From Thuidium tamariscinum (Eukaryota; Streptophyta; Bryopsida; Hypnales; Thuidiaceae): a DNA stretch of 64,000 bases. The stretch is taken from assembly GCA_947034885.2 (NCBI GenBank), contig OX344753.2, forward strand, positions 14,198,001 to 14,262,000, read 5' to 3'. Below are positions 12,394-24,616 of the stretch, piece after piece; positions within the stretch are counted from its first letter, which is position 1, and every line of letters starts with the position of its first letter. Under the pieces are notes generated by a model that worked only from the letters and a program-made list of their open reading frames with translations, was not told the origin of the DNA and made no database searches. Made by a program: the position numbers and the translations under genes.

Positions 12394-13307
12394 TGAAGAT
12401 TCAATGCTCTAAGAAACACGGGTGTTGGGAACTTACGTCAGCCCTTCATGGAAACCTGTATAACTGCTCATATTTTAAGTGGATGATTGGAACCCTGAGA
12501 GCTTCCGCAAATTCACCATATCTTGCATATATTTCTTGCCAGAACTTCTCAACATCATGAAACATCCAGTGTAACGGTCATTCGGCCTGAAGTGGAACGT
12601 CAAATTCGTAAAAGGAAGTGTAACTTCGAATTCGTGAAATTGGCAGAAATTCACGAAATTGAAATGTCTTCAATTGCAAACGCCCGGCTGGACACTTAGA
12701 TCTACACCAGTCTTCGTAACTGAATGTCGCAATTTTGGCGCTCTGAATTGCGTCAATTGAATGGATATGACCGCAGTGGCTTCAACCATTTCAAGTGGAA
12801 AATGTCGGTCAGAATCTGAGGAGGCTTGGAATTTGTGCCCTTTCAGTTGGAAATATTTACAGGTCTAATAAGGTGCTAAAATATACTTATTATCATTGAC
12901 GTCGCGGTGGTTCGGGGTATCCCTTGGGGGTGAACCATGTATTTGCTCATCAATATCCTGGCCCACCAATACGAATCGTGACAGTCGCTGTGTTCAATGA
13001 TCGAGGAACCGAGGAAATTTACACTCGGACGAATCCCATAAGCAGATGACGAGCAAAATTGCCAATTGAAGAAAACTTGTGAACCCAACTTCAGGATTCA
13101 CGAATTTCTTGACTGAATTTCGATTAATTCCGACGAATTTCATCAAGAATAAGAATGCTGCGTTGAGATTAATCTCAACAAGAAAGTGGAATCACTAACC
13201 ATTAAAGCACTATTCTACAAGTGAAGCTGCTCGATCATTCGAAGTAATGGGATCGGAGCTACCATACTGTACATGTGACCAACGGAGCCCCCTCTGGACT
13301 GAACTAA
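12394..13307. other. 3' flank of GDSL copy B, shared with copy A
   Basis: About 12590-13307 is an inverted match to the 3' flank of copy A (2562-3250). It includes the run complementary to GAATGATCGAGCAGCTTCAC and the AGATCTACACC block. Divergence is higher than in the coding exons. No separate gene is present. Confidence 0.6.
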
Positions 13308-14894
13308 CTACTGGGGGTCATCAAAGTGCGAGAAGTCGGGGGAGCAGTTGAGCCCGCCCTTGGGGGTGATGTGCTTGCCCAGCAAGAAAGCCGTCACGGC
13401 GGTCTTGTTGAACGTGTTGGACGTGTGGATGCCGTCCCAGCTCAGATGCGCCGCGGGATCCTTGCAGAACGACGACGTCAAATTCACGAACTGGTTGTCC
13501 ACCAGGCCCGAGTGCCCGCAAGTCACCTCCTTGTTGAAGTTGTATGCGCCACCCGCTCCGCAGCACGCCTGCAGGGGCGCTGTCACGTTGTACTTCTTCG
13601 GCTCCTTCAGGATGTCCGTGTACACACCATGAGCATCGCCGTACACCAGCTGCGCCTGCGGGTACTTGGCCCTCAGCTCCTCCATCTTCTCGCCCAGCAG
13701 CTGGTTGTGGTGGTGCGTGATCTTGTTGAGGTCGCTCAGGCAGCCGTGGCTGTCGTACTTGGCTTGCGGGCCACCGTACATCGACAGCATGGCGGGCATA
13801 CAACCCAACGGAGGCAGGTTCACCACCACAATGGTGCGGGCCGTGGGCATCTGCAGCGTGGCCGTCGCCGGAGGCGTGTACAGCACGGGCGTGAGCAGGG
13901 CCTTGATGTGCGTTTCAATGGCTTCCACCACCTTGGGCACGATGTAGCGCGTCTGGCGCGGCGTGAGCGTCTTGTCATACAGGCTTGAGAAGTAGTCCTG
14001 GTAACCGGACCACACCAGGAACAACGACTCGCTCACGGTGTCCAGCTTGGGCAGGCTTTGGTTGAGCCCGGGCGCGTGGAATTTGGGGCTTTCGTAGAAC
14101 CACACGCGCACTTTGTAGCCCTCGTACCACTGCTGCTGCACGTCCAGCGAGAAGGGACTGTTGAATCCCGAGTCCCTGCGCCACACCTTCACGCTCCTTG
14201 CAGGCGCGCCGTAAGCCGCGAAGTTGGTGCCGTAGGTGAAGTCTGCACCCGTGCCTCGCAGGACGGGGTAGATGGGTCGCAAGCGCACTCCGAAAGCTGC
14301 CATTCAACAGAGCCAACAGAAAATCCAATCAGTTCACAGTCTACGACGAACCATTAAGTAATACCGGGGCAACTGGATACATCTCATCACGTAGCGATGA
14401 CACAGATTGTAAATCAATCCCTATTTGATAGTGACTGGGAATCTGCAAATTCGCTTCTTTGATGGTGGTGCTGGCTAGCTTCCATGCCAGTGTGTATTAT
14501 CAATTACTTGCTGGATTAGTTGGTATTTGAAGGTTGTGTGTCATATTATTTCGTGCTGGATTAGTCGGTATTCAATTTAGGGTTGCAGGATAGAATTGGA
14601 ATGAGCTGGGTTCGTACCAAGGAAGTCGAGCAACAATTTGCCGTCGGTGTATCGATCCGCGGCATGGCCTGGAAACAGATTGCCATGGGGATCGAGCTCG
14701 GCGTGGGCGAACTGGTCGGGGAAGGCCGCGATGGAGTTTCCAGTGTCGGTCAGCGAGTCTCCGAACGCAAACACCGCCGGGAACTTGCACTCGGGCAAGG
14801 CCTCTTTGGCCGAAGCCACTTGCATCGATTGCAGTAGGCAAGCAGCGACGAGGACACCCCAGTAGAGCATCCCCAGTCTCGACGTGGTCGCCAT
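13308..14894 (-). CDS. Secreted GDSL esterase/lipase, copy B (two exons)
   Basis: Exons are 14618-14894 and 13308-14296 with a 321-bp GT-AG intron at exactly the same codon as in copy A, again giving 421 residues. The signal peptide (MATTSRLGMLYWGVLV...) and block I FGDSLTDTGN (Ser47) are present. So are VVNLPPLGCMPA and the catalytic Asp380/His383, and block III again has Gln for Asn (SGYQDY). It differs from copy A by a small number of substitutions (for example FHAPGLNQ against FHTPNLNQ). Homology to the copy A 5' region stops at about 15098, just beyond GGACCAACTGCGACTC, so the TATA-bearing promoter of A and C is not present. B may therefore be expressed differently or be silent. It lies on the opposite strand to A, 11 kb away. 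Confidence 0.92.
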
Positions 14895-15098
14895 TCTTGA
14901 TGTCGTATCCAGTCCCGAAGCCAAATTTCGAATCCACCCGCTAGCAAAGCAAGTTTCTCGATTCGATTCCAAAAGCTTTTCAGTCAATCCAGTGTTGTTC
15001 ACTTCCCGAGAAGCCGTCCACACATGTAAGAAGAAGAGTCGAGTCCCCAGCCGATCGATCTCGTATTCCGGTGGCCAGAGTCGCAGTTGGTCCACATG

Positions 15099-15372
15099 CA
15101 TGGAGGTTTCATTTCAGCAGGAAATACGTTAAAAAGTATTGAAAACACCACACCGAAGAGGATGATTTCGCTTCTTTTGGGGGGGGGCCGCCACGCTCGG
15201 GACTTCTCGTGGGTGCGACTTTGCGGTTGGGTCCAGCGATCTCATAACAAATTCAGGGTTTTAGCCAAATGTTCAGTTTTGGAAGATTTTTTAAAATTTA
15301 CACAAAGGACATGAAAAAATCAAGTAGAAAATGACCGAAATTTAGCCAGTTTGGGATCACTGGTTGGGTCCG
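15099..15372. other. Upstream of GDSL copy B, non-homologous to the other copies
   Basis: The sequence begins where homology with the promoters of copies A and C ends. It contains a short G run near 15179-15186. No TATA box in the position used by the paralogues was found. Confidence 0.45.
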
Positions 15373-16092
15373 GGGTGAACTCATAAAACACTTGTACTAT
15401 TTTCTGTCACACGGCATGTGCTGATCTGTTTTTTGGCCATAAGTTTTCTGTTTTGACTCTAAATGACTCGAAATTCATAGGGAAGGTACTCATGACTATC
15501 ATACACCTTCACTAATTTTTTCATAATTTTCAAAAATATTTGAAGATTAAAATAGTACTAGTGATTGAATGTCACATTTGGCAGTTTAGGGGTTTTTAGT
15601 CACTAAGGAGTACTTTTTTTTCATAATTTTGAGCTAAAATTTGGAAGAATTGGTCTTCTAGGTGACTTATAGCTTTCTAGAGAAGGGATTTTAAAAAAAG
15701 TTATTTTGGTGTGGTGTACAAGTCCACAAAGTGGACCTCCTTCTACGTTTTTCTGGAAACATGTAAAAAATGATTTTGGTGATTTTTTTGATGAATAACC
15801 ATCTCTATAAAGTTTTTTCAAATGGCCAATTTTTATTTTATTTTATTTTTTAAAATCCTATTTTTTACTAATTAAAACATCAAAGTATGTATTTTCTTGA
15901 GGTTTGGCAAATCTCAAGTTCTCCTACTTAGAGATTTTTTTAACAAATTTCCTTCGGTGGTTTTCTTCATCTTAAAGGTTTTTACTTTAGTCATATTTTT
16001 TTTAATTTAAAATTATTTATCTAATTTTAAAGTACTCCCAAAGAAAATTAGCAAAACACAACAAATAGTACAAGTGTTTCGTGAATTCACCC
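15373..16092. mobile_element. Copy 2 of the GCAAGAAACACTTGTAC MITE family, with 4-bp duplication TCCG
   Basis: Ends are GGGTGAACTCATAAAACACT on the left and the complement-related AGTGTTTCGTGAATTCACCC on the right. TCCG flanks both sides (15369-15372 and 16093-16096), a clean 4-bp target-site duplication. The interior is collinear with the copies at 8.7, 19.5 and 60.9 kb. It is non-coding. Confidence 0.8.
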
Positions 16093-16627
16093 TCCGCTCT
16101 GGACTTACGACGAATGGATGTGTAAACCTCTGTAGGTGCAATTACTACCCATCTTTGGAAAAATCTAAGGCCGTTGATCTTGGTTAAAAAAGTTCTCACA
16201 CTCCAACACCATTGATCTCCAATTTGAAAAATAAAAAAATAAACAATCACCATAGATTGTCATTGTGAGAGGCAATCTTGGTTGTCACTTTGGAATATGG
16301 ATATGGATACAGATATAGAAGACAAATATAGGTATGGATATGGACATGAAATATGTACACTATACATATGCCATATTATACATAATATTATACAAAAATG
16401 GCATATATCCCACATGGATTGCTAGCTAGACTACTTCAAAAAAATGCAAGGCAATAACCAAATGCAATGTGGCTTGGGGGTAATTAAACCAAAATTAATT
16501 ACTAATTGAAAACTACTTAAAACCTCTCATCTATCACTATCCTATCTACTCAAAAGGTCAGTAGGATCATACTTTGAAGTAGACACTAACTTAAACTAAT
16601 CACTACACTAATATTGCTTTTGTAGTA
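16093..16627. other. AT-rich spacer between two MITEs
   Basis: It includes a short run of GATATGGATACAGATATAGA-type repeats near 16300-16345. No gene or RNA was found. Confidence 0.4.
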
Positions 16628-17357
16628 GGGTCGTTGCAAGAAACACTTACCAGGTTTGGCTCAAAATGGCTCAAAATCAATGAGTCCTGTGAATCCTATG
16701 ACCCTTTCAAGTAAATTTTTTTTTAAATTTAAAAAAATATGGATAATTTGAAGAGCAATGAGAATATTATGTCTCTTGAAATTCAGACCTAAGAAAAATT
16801 TTCTCTAAATGTTATAGACAATGGAAAATACAATGAAAATAGCTCTTTTTTCACTAATTTGGTAAAAATAGTAAAAAAATTCAAATAATGAAAATGAAAA
16901 ATCCATTTTTTCTTCAAGTAAGAGTCTTTCCTTTCCAACAAATTTCATCTTTGGAAAAAATAAATTCTATTCTCTACACTTGCGCAAAGTCATCCACTTT
17001 GACGACGTGTGGAGGTTGAACAGTATAGTATTTTCAAAAAATCTCTTTGTGGTCTTGTGTTACTTTAGGTGAGGTCCTTGCATGCCAATTTTCAGCTCAA
17101 AATTTGCATTTTTGGGTCAAAAATAGGACTAAAAACCCCCAAAATGGCCAAGGTAGACAGCCAATCGGGGGCAGTTTAAAAATAGTAAACTAATTTTGAA
17201 AAAATTAAAAAAATTAAAAAACAAAGAAAACTTTTTTGTGCACCTTCAATCCAAATTTCAAGTTGATAAAGAAAACGATGCAAAAGTTATGAGCAAAAAA
17301 CTACATGTTGGAGGTCAAGGGGACAGAAAATAGAACAAGTGTTTCTTGCAATCACCC
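16628..17357. mobile_element. MITE subfamily 2 (GGCTCAAAATGGCTC), copy 1, 4-bp duplication AGTA
   Basis: Left end GGGTCGTTGCAAGAAACACT and right end GTGTTTCTTGCAATCACCC are inverted repeats related to those of the 8.7-kb family. AGTA flanks both sides. The interior (TTGGCTCAAAATGGCTCAAA, later GACACCCAATCGGGGGCA-like) differs from subfamily 1 but is collinear with 42681-43408. Shared ends with different interiors point to mobilisation by one transposase. Confidence 0.8.
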
Positions 17358-18342
17358 AGTATCACATGCTTTTTTGGAACTATGATAGTATGATATTTAA
17401 GTTCTAAAACTTTCTTAACCCTAAAATAATTCATGGTACATTTCTAATTCTCTATGCACAAATTCAATACCCATTGGTAGAAGAAAATTGAAATAAAAAA
17501 TCATTGGCTTTGACACTAACTCTAAAGTAAATATCTTTCACAACAACAAAAAATTTGAAATAAAATATTACAACCTTTAACTTTGTTGTTTCAACCTAAT
17601 TTAACTAATTTAACTAATTCTGGACTTTAAGTAAAATTACCAACATTTTTCATAATCAAAAATGTATTGGGAAGTAGCTTAGTAGCTTAGAGTTGTCAAA
17701 AAAATTTGTTTTATTTTTGACTCAAAGTGATGATTTTATCATATTTTAAAACTCAAAAGTCTATCTTTAGACTTCATTCTGACTTAATACTCAACATTTG
17801 GACTTTGTATTTCATGTTTTCATCATTTTTTAATTTCATATTAATTTTTCAACATTTTTGAGTCATCTTCCATCTTGTTACTAATTAGGTGATGCAATAT
17901 TATTTCTAGACTATGGATTTATCCATAATCAATTAAATAACAATTTTTTCATCCAATATTCATGATTATAAGTTGTAGAATGAAAAGTCATTGCCTAATT
18001 CATAGTCTACAAACTCAAAGCCATGAATAAGAAAATAATAGTGAAATTAGTGTCCTAAACTTTGCTACCCAAAAAAACTCATAGAAAAATAATATGAAAA
18101 TAAAAGTTGAATAGCCAATAAAACTAAATTTTTTTGCAAGATTATTCAAAACGCACATATTAAATGCATGAATAAAGGATAATGAAGAGGTATTAAAGTA
18201 ATACTTCAAAGCATGATTAAGTATGCTTTCATTTTTCAAAACAAACCTCATCTCTGTATCTAAAAGAATATAAAAAAATCACAAGGCCCTAAACACCTTT
18301 GAAGCATGTCTAATGCCTTGATACATATGAAATGACAATCCC
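17358..18342. other. AT-rich spacer with a stray copy of the large element's terminal motif
   Basis: At 17911-17939 the sequence ACTATGGATTTATCCATAAT followed by CAATTAAAT matches the terminal repeat of the 13-kb element (right end at 39115-39162) with about three differences. It could be a solo end of a related, lost element. Otherwise no feature is visible. Confidence 0.45.
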
Positions 18343-18351
18343 CATCACATC

Positions 18352-18667
18352 AGGGTTGTCATAACGGGCGAGTTAGGGTCACCGGACATCCCGAACGGAC
18401 GGACGGTCCAGACAGACCGGACGGCTTTATTTTAGTAAGTAGTGGAATTTTTTAGGGTTGACACGTCACCTCATAAACCCTGACGATCGTGTCCCCGCCT
18501 TGACAATCGCGTCCGCGCCCTGCATGTTCTGGAATCTACATGGCAGCCACGTGGCCTATTTTTCCATTATCAAAAAGTCAACTATGTGTTGACTCTACCG
18601 GACGGGCGAGAGCTCTACCGGACGGACGGACGGGCGAACCGGACGTCCGCCCGGTATGATAACCATG
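18352..18667. mobile_element. 316-bp MITE with 9-bp target-site duplication (Mutator-like)
   Basis: CATCACATC occurs directly before (18343-18351) and after (18668-18676) the element. The ends are inverted: GGTTGTCATAACGGGCG on the left and CGCCCGGTATGATAACC on the right. Just inside them the element is rich in CGGACGGACGG runs, unlike the AT-rich surroundings, so these may be transposase-binding subterminal repeats. A 9-bp duplication is typical of Mutator-like elements. It contains no coding sequence. Confidence 0.82.
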
Positions 18668-18676
18668 CATCACATC

Positions 18677-19539
18677 CTAAAAAAAGCATTGTCCAAATAT
18701 GCTTTCATTATAGAAGTCAATATCCATTATCTATTTCAACTAGAAAGAGTGTTCAATAATTCACAACACCTCTAGCATCTTTGAATTGTGCTTAATTTTC
18801 AAAGTCCCAAGGCCTTTTTTCCATCAATAAATCCTCAAAATTTCCATTTCTATAGCAAAGAGCAAAAAAAATTTCATATTTTTTAATTGCAAATCTAACC
18901 TTAGGATCTTGTACTAAACTAGTAGAAGAATGTGCCATGGAAGAAGTTTCAAAAACCTTGACCAAGTATATATTGCAAGATTTTTGCATTGAAAGTGAAG
19001 GAAAAAAAAAATTTTGTCCCTTGATCAACTATATTTTTTGGCTTTGAACCTTTAAAATTAAAATATTGCTTTACTAATTTTGAATTTCTAATTTTTTATC
19101 ATGAAGAATTGAGTTGGGGATCTAGGAATTTCCTTTTAAAAAAACACACTTAGTTTTCACTCATTAAATTTTTAAGTAGAAGTAGGTTCAAAATTGAAGG
19201 TAAAACTAATTCATTAATAGTTCTAATATGGAATTAGAACACACTAATCTCAATAGTGAGATTGTTCTAGAAAATGATTACAACCTTGTGAAGTGTAAAA
19301 AGAAATATCAAAAATGAATTTTTATGGTTAAAAATCATATTTAGACTATAGAACAAGATGTTGAAAAAATAGGCAATACAAAGGTGGCCAATGAATTAAT
19401 TATGCATCTTCTCCCTTTGAAAAATCAACAATAGAATAGTTATATTACAGGTCAAACTTCTATAGATAACCTTCTCATTATGTACAAAATTTCAAGGATG
19501 AACATATATTTTTTGTCTTAAATAGAAAGACCCTTCAAA
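18677..19539. other. AT-rich spacer
   Basis: No domain-bearing frame, RNA gene or clear repeat was found here. Confidence 0.4.
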
Positions 19540-20101
19540 GGTGAATGCAAGAAACACTTGTACTATTTTTCGTCACAAGCTAAGTGCTGATCTATTTTTT
19601 GGCCATAACTTTTGTATTTTTACTTGAAATGACTAAAGATTTCTAGAAGAGGTACTCATGTCTATCATACACCTTACATAATTTTTTCATAATTTTTAAA
19701 ATTATTTTAATACTAAAATAGTACTAGTGATTAAATGTCACAAATGAGAATTTGGAGGTTTTTAGTACTAAAGAGTACCTTTTTTTAATGATTTTAAGAT
19801 GAAATTTGGATGAGATGGTCTTCTAGTAGATTTACATCTCTCCACTTGAGGGATTTTGAAAAAAGTTATTTTTGTGTGGCGTGGAAGTCTACAAAGTGAG
19901 CTTCTTTCTACTTGAATTTTGAAACATATAAAATATTATTTTGGTGGTTTTTTTGGTGAATGACCATCTCTACAGAATTGTTGCAAATGGCCACTTTTTA
20001 TTTTCTGAATTTACTTATTTTTACTATTTTTACCAAATTAAAACATGAAGGTATGTATTTTCTTGAGGTTTGGTGTTTTTTAAATTCTCCTACTTAGAGA
20101 T
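19540..20101. mobile_element. Copy 3 of the GCAAGAAACACTTGTAC MITE family, right end missing
   Basis: The left end (GGTGAATGCAAGAAACACTT) and about 560 bp of the collinear interior are present, very similar to the copy at 60.9 kb. Similarity stops after CTCCTACTTAGAGA, so the right terminal repeat is deleted and the copy cannot transpose. Confidence 0.75.
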
Positions 20102-20249
20102 GAAAGGTATTGAAAGGCCCTTTGGAGATAGTAGGATTTGAAAATTTAAAATACATTAAATACATTTCCATGGTCATAGGTTCACAATCATGAAGCTGAA
20201 ATTTTACTATAAATAGATTTTTTTTAAATGACTTCACTTTTTTTTCTCT

Positions 20250-21210
20250 TGGCTTAAAAAATTCAAAGCTTTTTTTGGTTAATTCTCTGGGCTCACAAAA
20301 TCTATGCTCACAGCTCGCAAGCTCATGCTTTTAGGCTCACAAACTAGGGTCATTGATTTTCTTTAAATATTTTTTTGAGGAACACTTCTTTGAGATTTTC
20401 TTCAAGGTTTTTGACAATTCAATGTTAAAGAAAGTATTCCTTTTAAAAAACCCTCAAATAAAGACATTAAGAAAAACATTTGAACATTTTCTTTGAACAT
20501 TTGATTGAATTTCTTTATTTGAGATTTTTTTAATGGAACACTTTCTTTCACATTAAAATCTTCCAAAAACATTTTCTTTGAGGATTTTCAACATTTAGAT
20601 TTTTTTTGAACAAATTCATTTAGGATTTTATCTTTAAACATTATGATTTCTTTTTAAGAATTTTGAATATCTTTGATTTTCTTTGAACATTTTATATGAC
20701 TCTTTGAACATTTTCCATGTACATTATGAATATTTTCTTTAAGAATTTGATCAAAGAAAATCAAAATTTCTTTCTTTAAGAATTTCAAACATTCTCTATG
20801 AACATTTTTTTTGAAAGAATTTTTTTCTTGAGATTGAAATCTCAAAATAAGAGATACATTAAAATCTTTCTTTGAATCTTATCTAGCTTTGAGATTTTCA
20901 AGGAAATTCTTCCTTAAAAAAAAACGTTCTTTGAATCTCAAACATCTCAAAGAAAGATGTTTGAGTCTTTGAGATATCAATATCAAAGAAAATGTTTAAA
21001 AATCACCATTCAAAGAAATTTCAAAAAAATGTTTTCCCCATTGAATCTCTTTGTTTAAGATTGAACATGTTTTTTGAAATTGAATCTCAAACATTTCAAA
21101 GAAAATGTTCAGAAATGTCTGAAAATTTCTTTGAGATTGAATCTCAAACAAAATGTTTGAAATTGTTTGAAAACCGGATGTTTGAAATCCTCAAATTCTG
21201 ATCATCTCTA
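20250..21210. repeat. Low-complexity TTTCTTTGAACATTT block with an orientation switch
   Basis: Degenerate words of the type TTTCTTTGAACATTTT fill 20400-20820. From about 20930 on, the complementary form (TCAAAGAAAATGTTC and CTCAAACATTTCAAAGAAA) prevails. The two halves can pair imperfectly. Reading frames here are made of the repeat and are rich in Lys, Phe, Glu and Ser, so they are artefacts and not genes. Confidence 0.6.
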
Positions 21211-22364
21211 GGTAACGTTCAATGGCAAAGCCCACTCAGGCACCTTTTGATTTCGAGCTCGTTTTTGACATATGCTTCAGTTCAATTCCCAGAGGAATAT
21301 TTACAACTCGAAGTCTGTCGGCAGTGACGATTCCTCTCCTTTCAGCCATACGTTGCACTTGACATGACAAGCAGACTCATGCCCAAGGAAGATAGACCCG
21401 GGGGTAAATTGGATAATTTCCGAAATGGTTGATGAAGTTGCCATCGTGACTGCAATCCCACATTTCTAGCTCCTCCGACACTGCGCACATTCATGAACAG
21501 ACAGAGTTTACTCAAGACTCGCCGCAGTATCTTCACTTTAATCATACAGGCTAACAAAAATGGTCAATCATAGCCAGTATGGATATATTGGTGACGATCA
21601 GGAATTCATTCCGGCCACTGATTCAATCGCTCTGTTCTGATCAAAACGGGGTTCTTGGACCTTCAGTTTAGGGACCAAAACATATTCAGCTAGCTTCAGT
21701 TGGTACGAGCATTAAATTAGCTCGAATATGTTGTCTGCAGTGTGCCAAACCTCTGTTTTATTTCCTTTCGAATAGGGACAGCTAACTATTGTTCTTGCAT
21801 GTAATCATGTATACGTTTGGAGCAGAGAAAATTGCAGCTTCTGGGAGAGATATATGCTTGTGATGTGATTTCCATAGGACTTGATCCCAACTGGCCAGGG
21901 GGGAAAGAAAATTAGAGTACATATCATAAATGAGCACTGCACTGACTCATGTCTAGTGTGCACTCACAACCAGCTAGCGCTGCAGGAATTGAGAGTGTTT
22001 GCAATGCAGTAAATAGGACTTCAATAATGCAAGAGACAATTCAACAAACAAAATGATTCAATTAATGAAAAAATATATGTGTCGCACACTCTAGCTGATG
22101 CTGGATATGCATGTAGCTAAATAGCGCAAGAATGAATTAGACCTCAGATACTTCAATGGGCAATTCTTGTGGACACACGCACTACCTTAGGCTGCTGCGT
22201 GACTGTCTGCAGATGAAAAACCATCACAAGAATGTTCACTTACAACCATTTAAAATGAAATAGAATTGAATCAGTCACAAATCAGGGATGGGGTCGATTA
22301 GTCGGTAGCTTGACCCAGCACCAACAAGCTACATCTGCCATTCAATCTTTGTTTTCCCTCGTCT
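21211..22364. other. Gene-free interval downstream of the Cys-rich repeat gene
   Basis: Segments at 21395-21450 and 21577-21670 resemble parts of the 4.2-5.0 kb spacer. The rest is unique spacer and presumably includes the 3' untranslated region of the minus-strand gene that ends at 22365. Confidence 0.45.
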
Positions 22365-24616
22365 TTACTTGGGAGGGCCCGATGAAGAACACCATCCACT
22401 GCGAGCAATTAAGGAAATTGTAATAAATGTTAAAACGATGAATGATAGGGAAAATCTATCGAGAGCTAAAAATGTTGGCTAATTAAAATAAAAAACATGC
22501 TGGAAATAAGTAACATGAACATCAATATGAACAGCATTGGTAAGAGAGATGAAATGATCATGACGAGCTGAATGTGTGATGACATCGTGTGCATTTCAAC
22601 ATGAAAACAAGTTAGACTGAGACAGTAAGTTTACTTACGCGACACAACTCTTCTCAGGGGTATTGGCAGTTTCACAGTCCTGGTCAGATCCACACGGACA
22701 ACAAGTTCCCGCTTTGCAGACATGAAATCCGTTTTCCTTATCTTCGCACGAATTCGCACAGGCACCGCAATTATAAATGTCGTCGGCAATCGGGACCTCG
22801 CAGCCATCTTCAGCGTCGCCATTGCAATCCATATATCCGTCCTTGCAGGTAAAGTCGCACTTTCCACCAGCGCAGTACGGAATGGCATTCGGAGGACAGG
22901 GGCACGTGTTGTTACAATCCCCACAGTTCATAACGTCGGTTTGGAACGTCGTGATGTCGACCTCGCAGCCGTCCGCCGCCTCGCCATTGCAGTCCTTAAA
23001 CCCGTCCTTACAAGTGTACCCACAAGATCCAGCAGCGCAAGTCGGTACAGTGTTATCAGGACAGTCGCATTTGTTTTCACAACCGCCACAGTTCAGGGGG
23101 TCTGTTTCCAAAGGGACCTCGCAGCCATCAGCAGCATCGCCATTGCAATTTTCGAATCCGGTCTCGCAGGTAAACCCGCACACTCCATCAGTACAAGTAG
23201 GAGTGGCATTTGCAGGAGTGGGGCACTTGTTTCCACAAGCTCCACAGTTCAACGTGTCGACTTGCAGAGTCGCGTCGGTGACTTCGCACCCATCCGCCAA
23301 CAAGCCATTGCAATCATTGAATCCGTCGTTGCAGCACTTGATGCCACAAGTACCACTCGAGCACAGCGGTTGCGCATTAGGAATGCTGCACGCCACCCCA
23401 CAAGCACCGCAGTTCAAAACGTCCGTAGCGAGGATGATTTCACAGCCGTCTTTTGCCAAGCCATTGCAATCCGTGTATCCGTCCTTGCAGGTATAACCGC
23501 ATCTCCCAGCAGCACAGGTGGGATTGGCATGTGGAGGACAGACGCACTGATGACCGCAAGTGCCGCAGTTCAAGATGTCGGTGTTGAGCCCAACTTCGCA
23601 GCCATTTCCGTCCTTTCTGTCGCAATTGCCGAAGCCTTTGTAGCACTGAATCCCGCACTTGCCGTAGCAGCACACGCCATCCGCGTTGGCCGCTTTGGCG
23701 CATTGCACTCCGCATGCGCCACAGTTCTTAATGTCGACTTTTAGCTGCGCCTCGCACCCGTCCGAAGCGAGGTTGTTGTTGCAATCCTTCCACCCAGTCT
23801 GGCAAACACCGGTACACGTGCTGTTAAAGCACTTGGGACCGAGAGTGTTAGCGTACTGGGGACACTTCTTCCCGCAGTACCCACAATTGTTGATGTCCAC
23901 CTGAACGCAAGTCTCGCACCCGTTCTGGTCCTTGAGGTCGCAATTCTTGTACGCCTTGGTGCACGTAAACCCGCACTTGAAATTAGAGCAGGCGGGAGAA
24001 GAGTGAGGCGGTGCGCTGCACTTGACGCCGCAGTTGCCGCAGTTGTTCACATCGGTCTTGATGTATGTCAAACAGCGGCCCTTGTGGTTGTCGCCACAGT
24101 TCTTGTATCCAGTGGGGCAGGTTGCCGGTTGTCCATAACTATAACCAGCTGCACATCAAAAACGGAATATGATTAGTCAGTGCAATGAACAATTATTTCA
24201 ATTCAAAGACGTTACATTGGCGCATTTGAAAACGAAATCTGAACAAAGAACAGCACAGCGGTTCATTTCAGACACTGAAATCTCACATCTTTTCTAGAGA
24301 TCGACTTGAGCTCTGGGGTTTTGCTTGAGGGCAACCAAAAACCCATGGCTCTGCTAAGTTGAAGGTCACATTCTGGCACCGAATTTTTAACAGTTAGGTT
24401 TATGGAAGCATTAACATGCAGAGTGATGTAAACGTAACTATCCAATTCAAACTAAGACAATCATGCAACCAGTAGATGGAGATGAAAATATTAAAGATCC
24501 TCAGCAAATATGAAAGATCCTCAATAAATACCTGTTTGTTGAGAGCAGCAGATCAGCTGCACCGCCAGAATGAGGAGTGCAGAACTGACTGTTGCAGAAT
24601 GCAAAATAGACCCCAT
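22365..24616 (-). CDS. Secreted STIG1-like Cys-rich multi-repeat protein (three exons)
   Basis: Exons are 24532-24616, 22639-24148 and 22365-22398, giving 542 residues. Exon 1 encodes a signal peptide (MGSILHSATVSSALLILAVQ). The join restores the frame (..CCSQQT-AGYSYG..). The body has nine NCGxC modules spaced about 48 residues. Each unit reads roughly TD..NCGACG..C......C..G.CG..C..G..DCNG.A.DGCEV. The first intron has a GTATTT donor. The second has GTAAGT, and its last exon adds AGWCSSSGPPK; without splicing the frame would stop at 22635, so the last exon is less certain. NCGACG plus paired Cys is the hallmark of Stig1-type plant proteins. The DCNG..DGCE unit also strongly resembles repeats common in myxobacterial surface proteins. 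It is probably a disulfide-rich apoplastic or wall protein, with function unknown. Confidence 0.85.

Noticed and set aside
20992-21201. Small Lys/Phe/Glu-rich proteins in the 20-21 kb block
   Set aside because: Produced by the low-complexity repeat, with frames on both strands made of the same words.
22722-23744. A 340-codon plus-strand frame opposite the Cys-rich gene
   Set aside because: It is the shadow of the repeat-rich minus-strand gene, whose Cys periodicity, signal peptide and splice sites are convincing.
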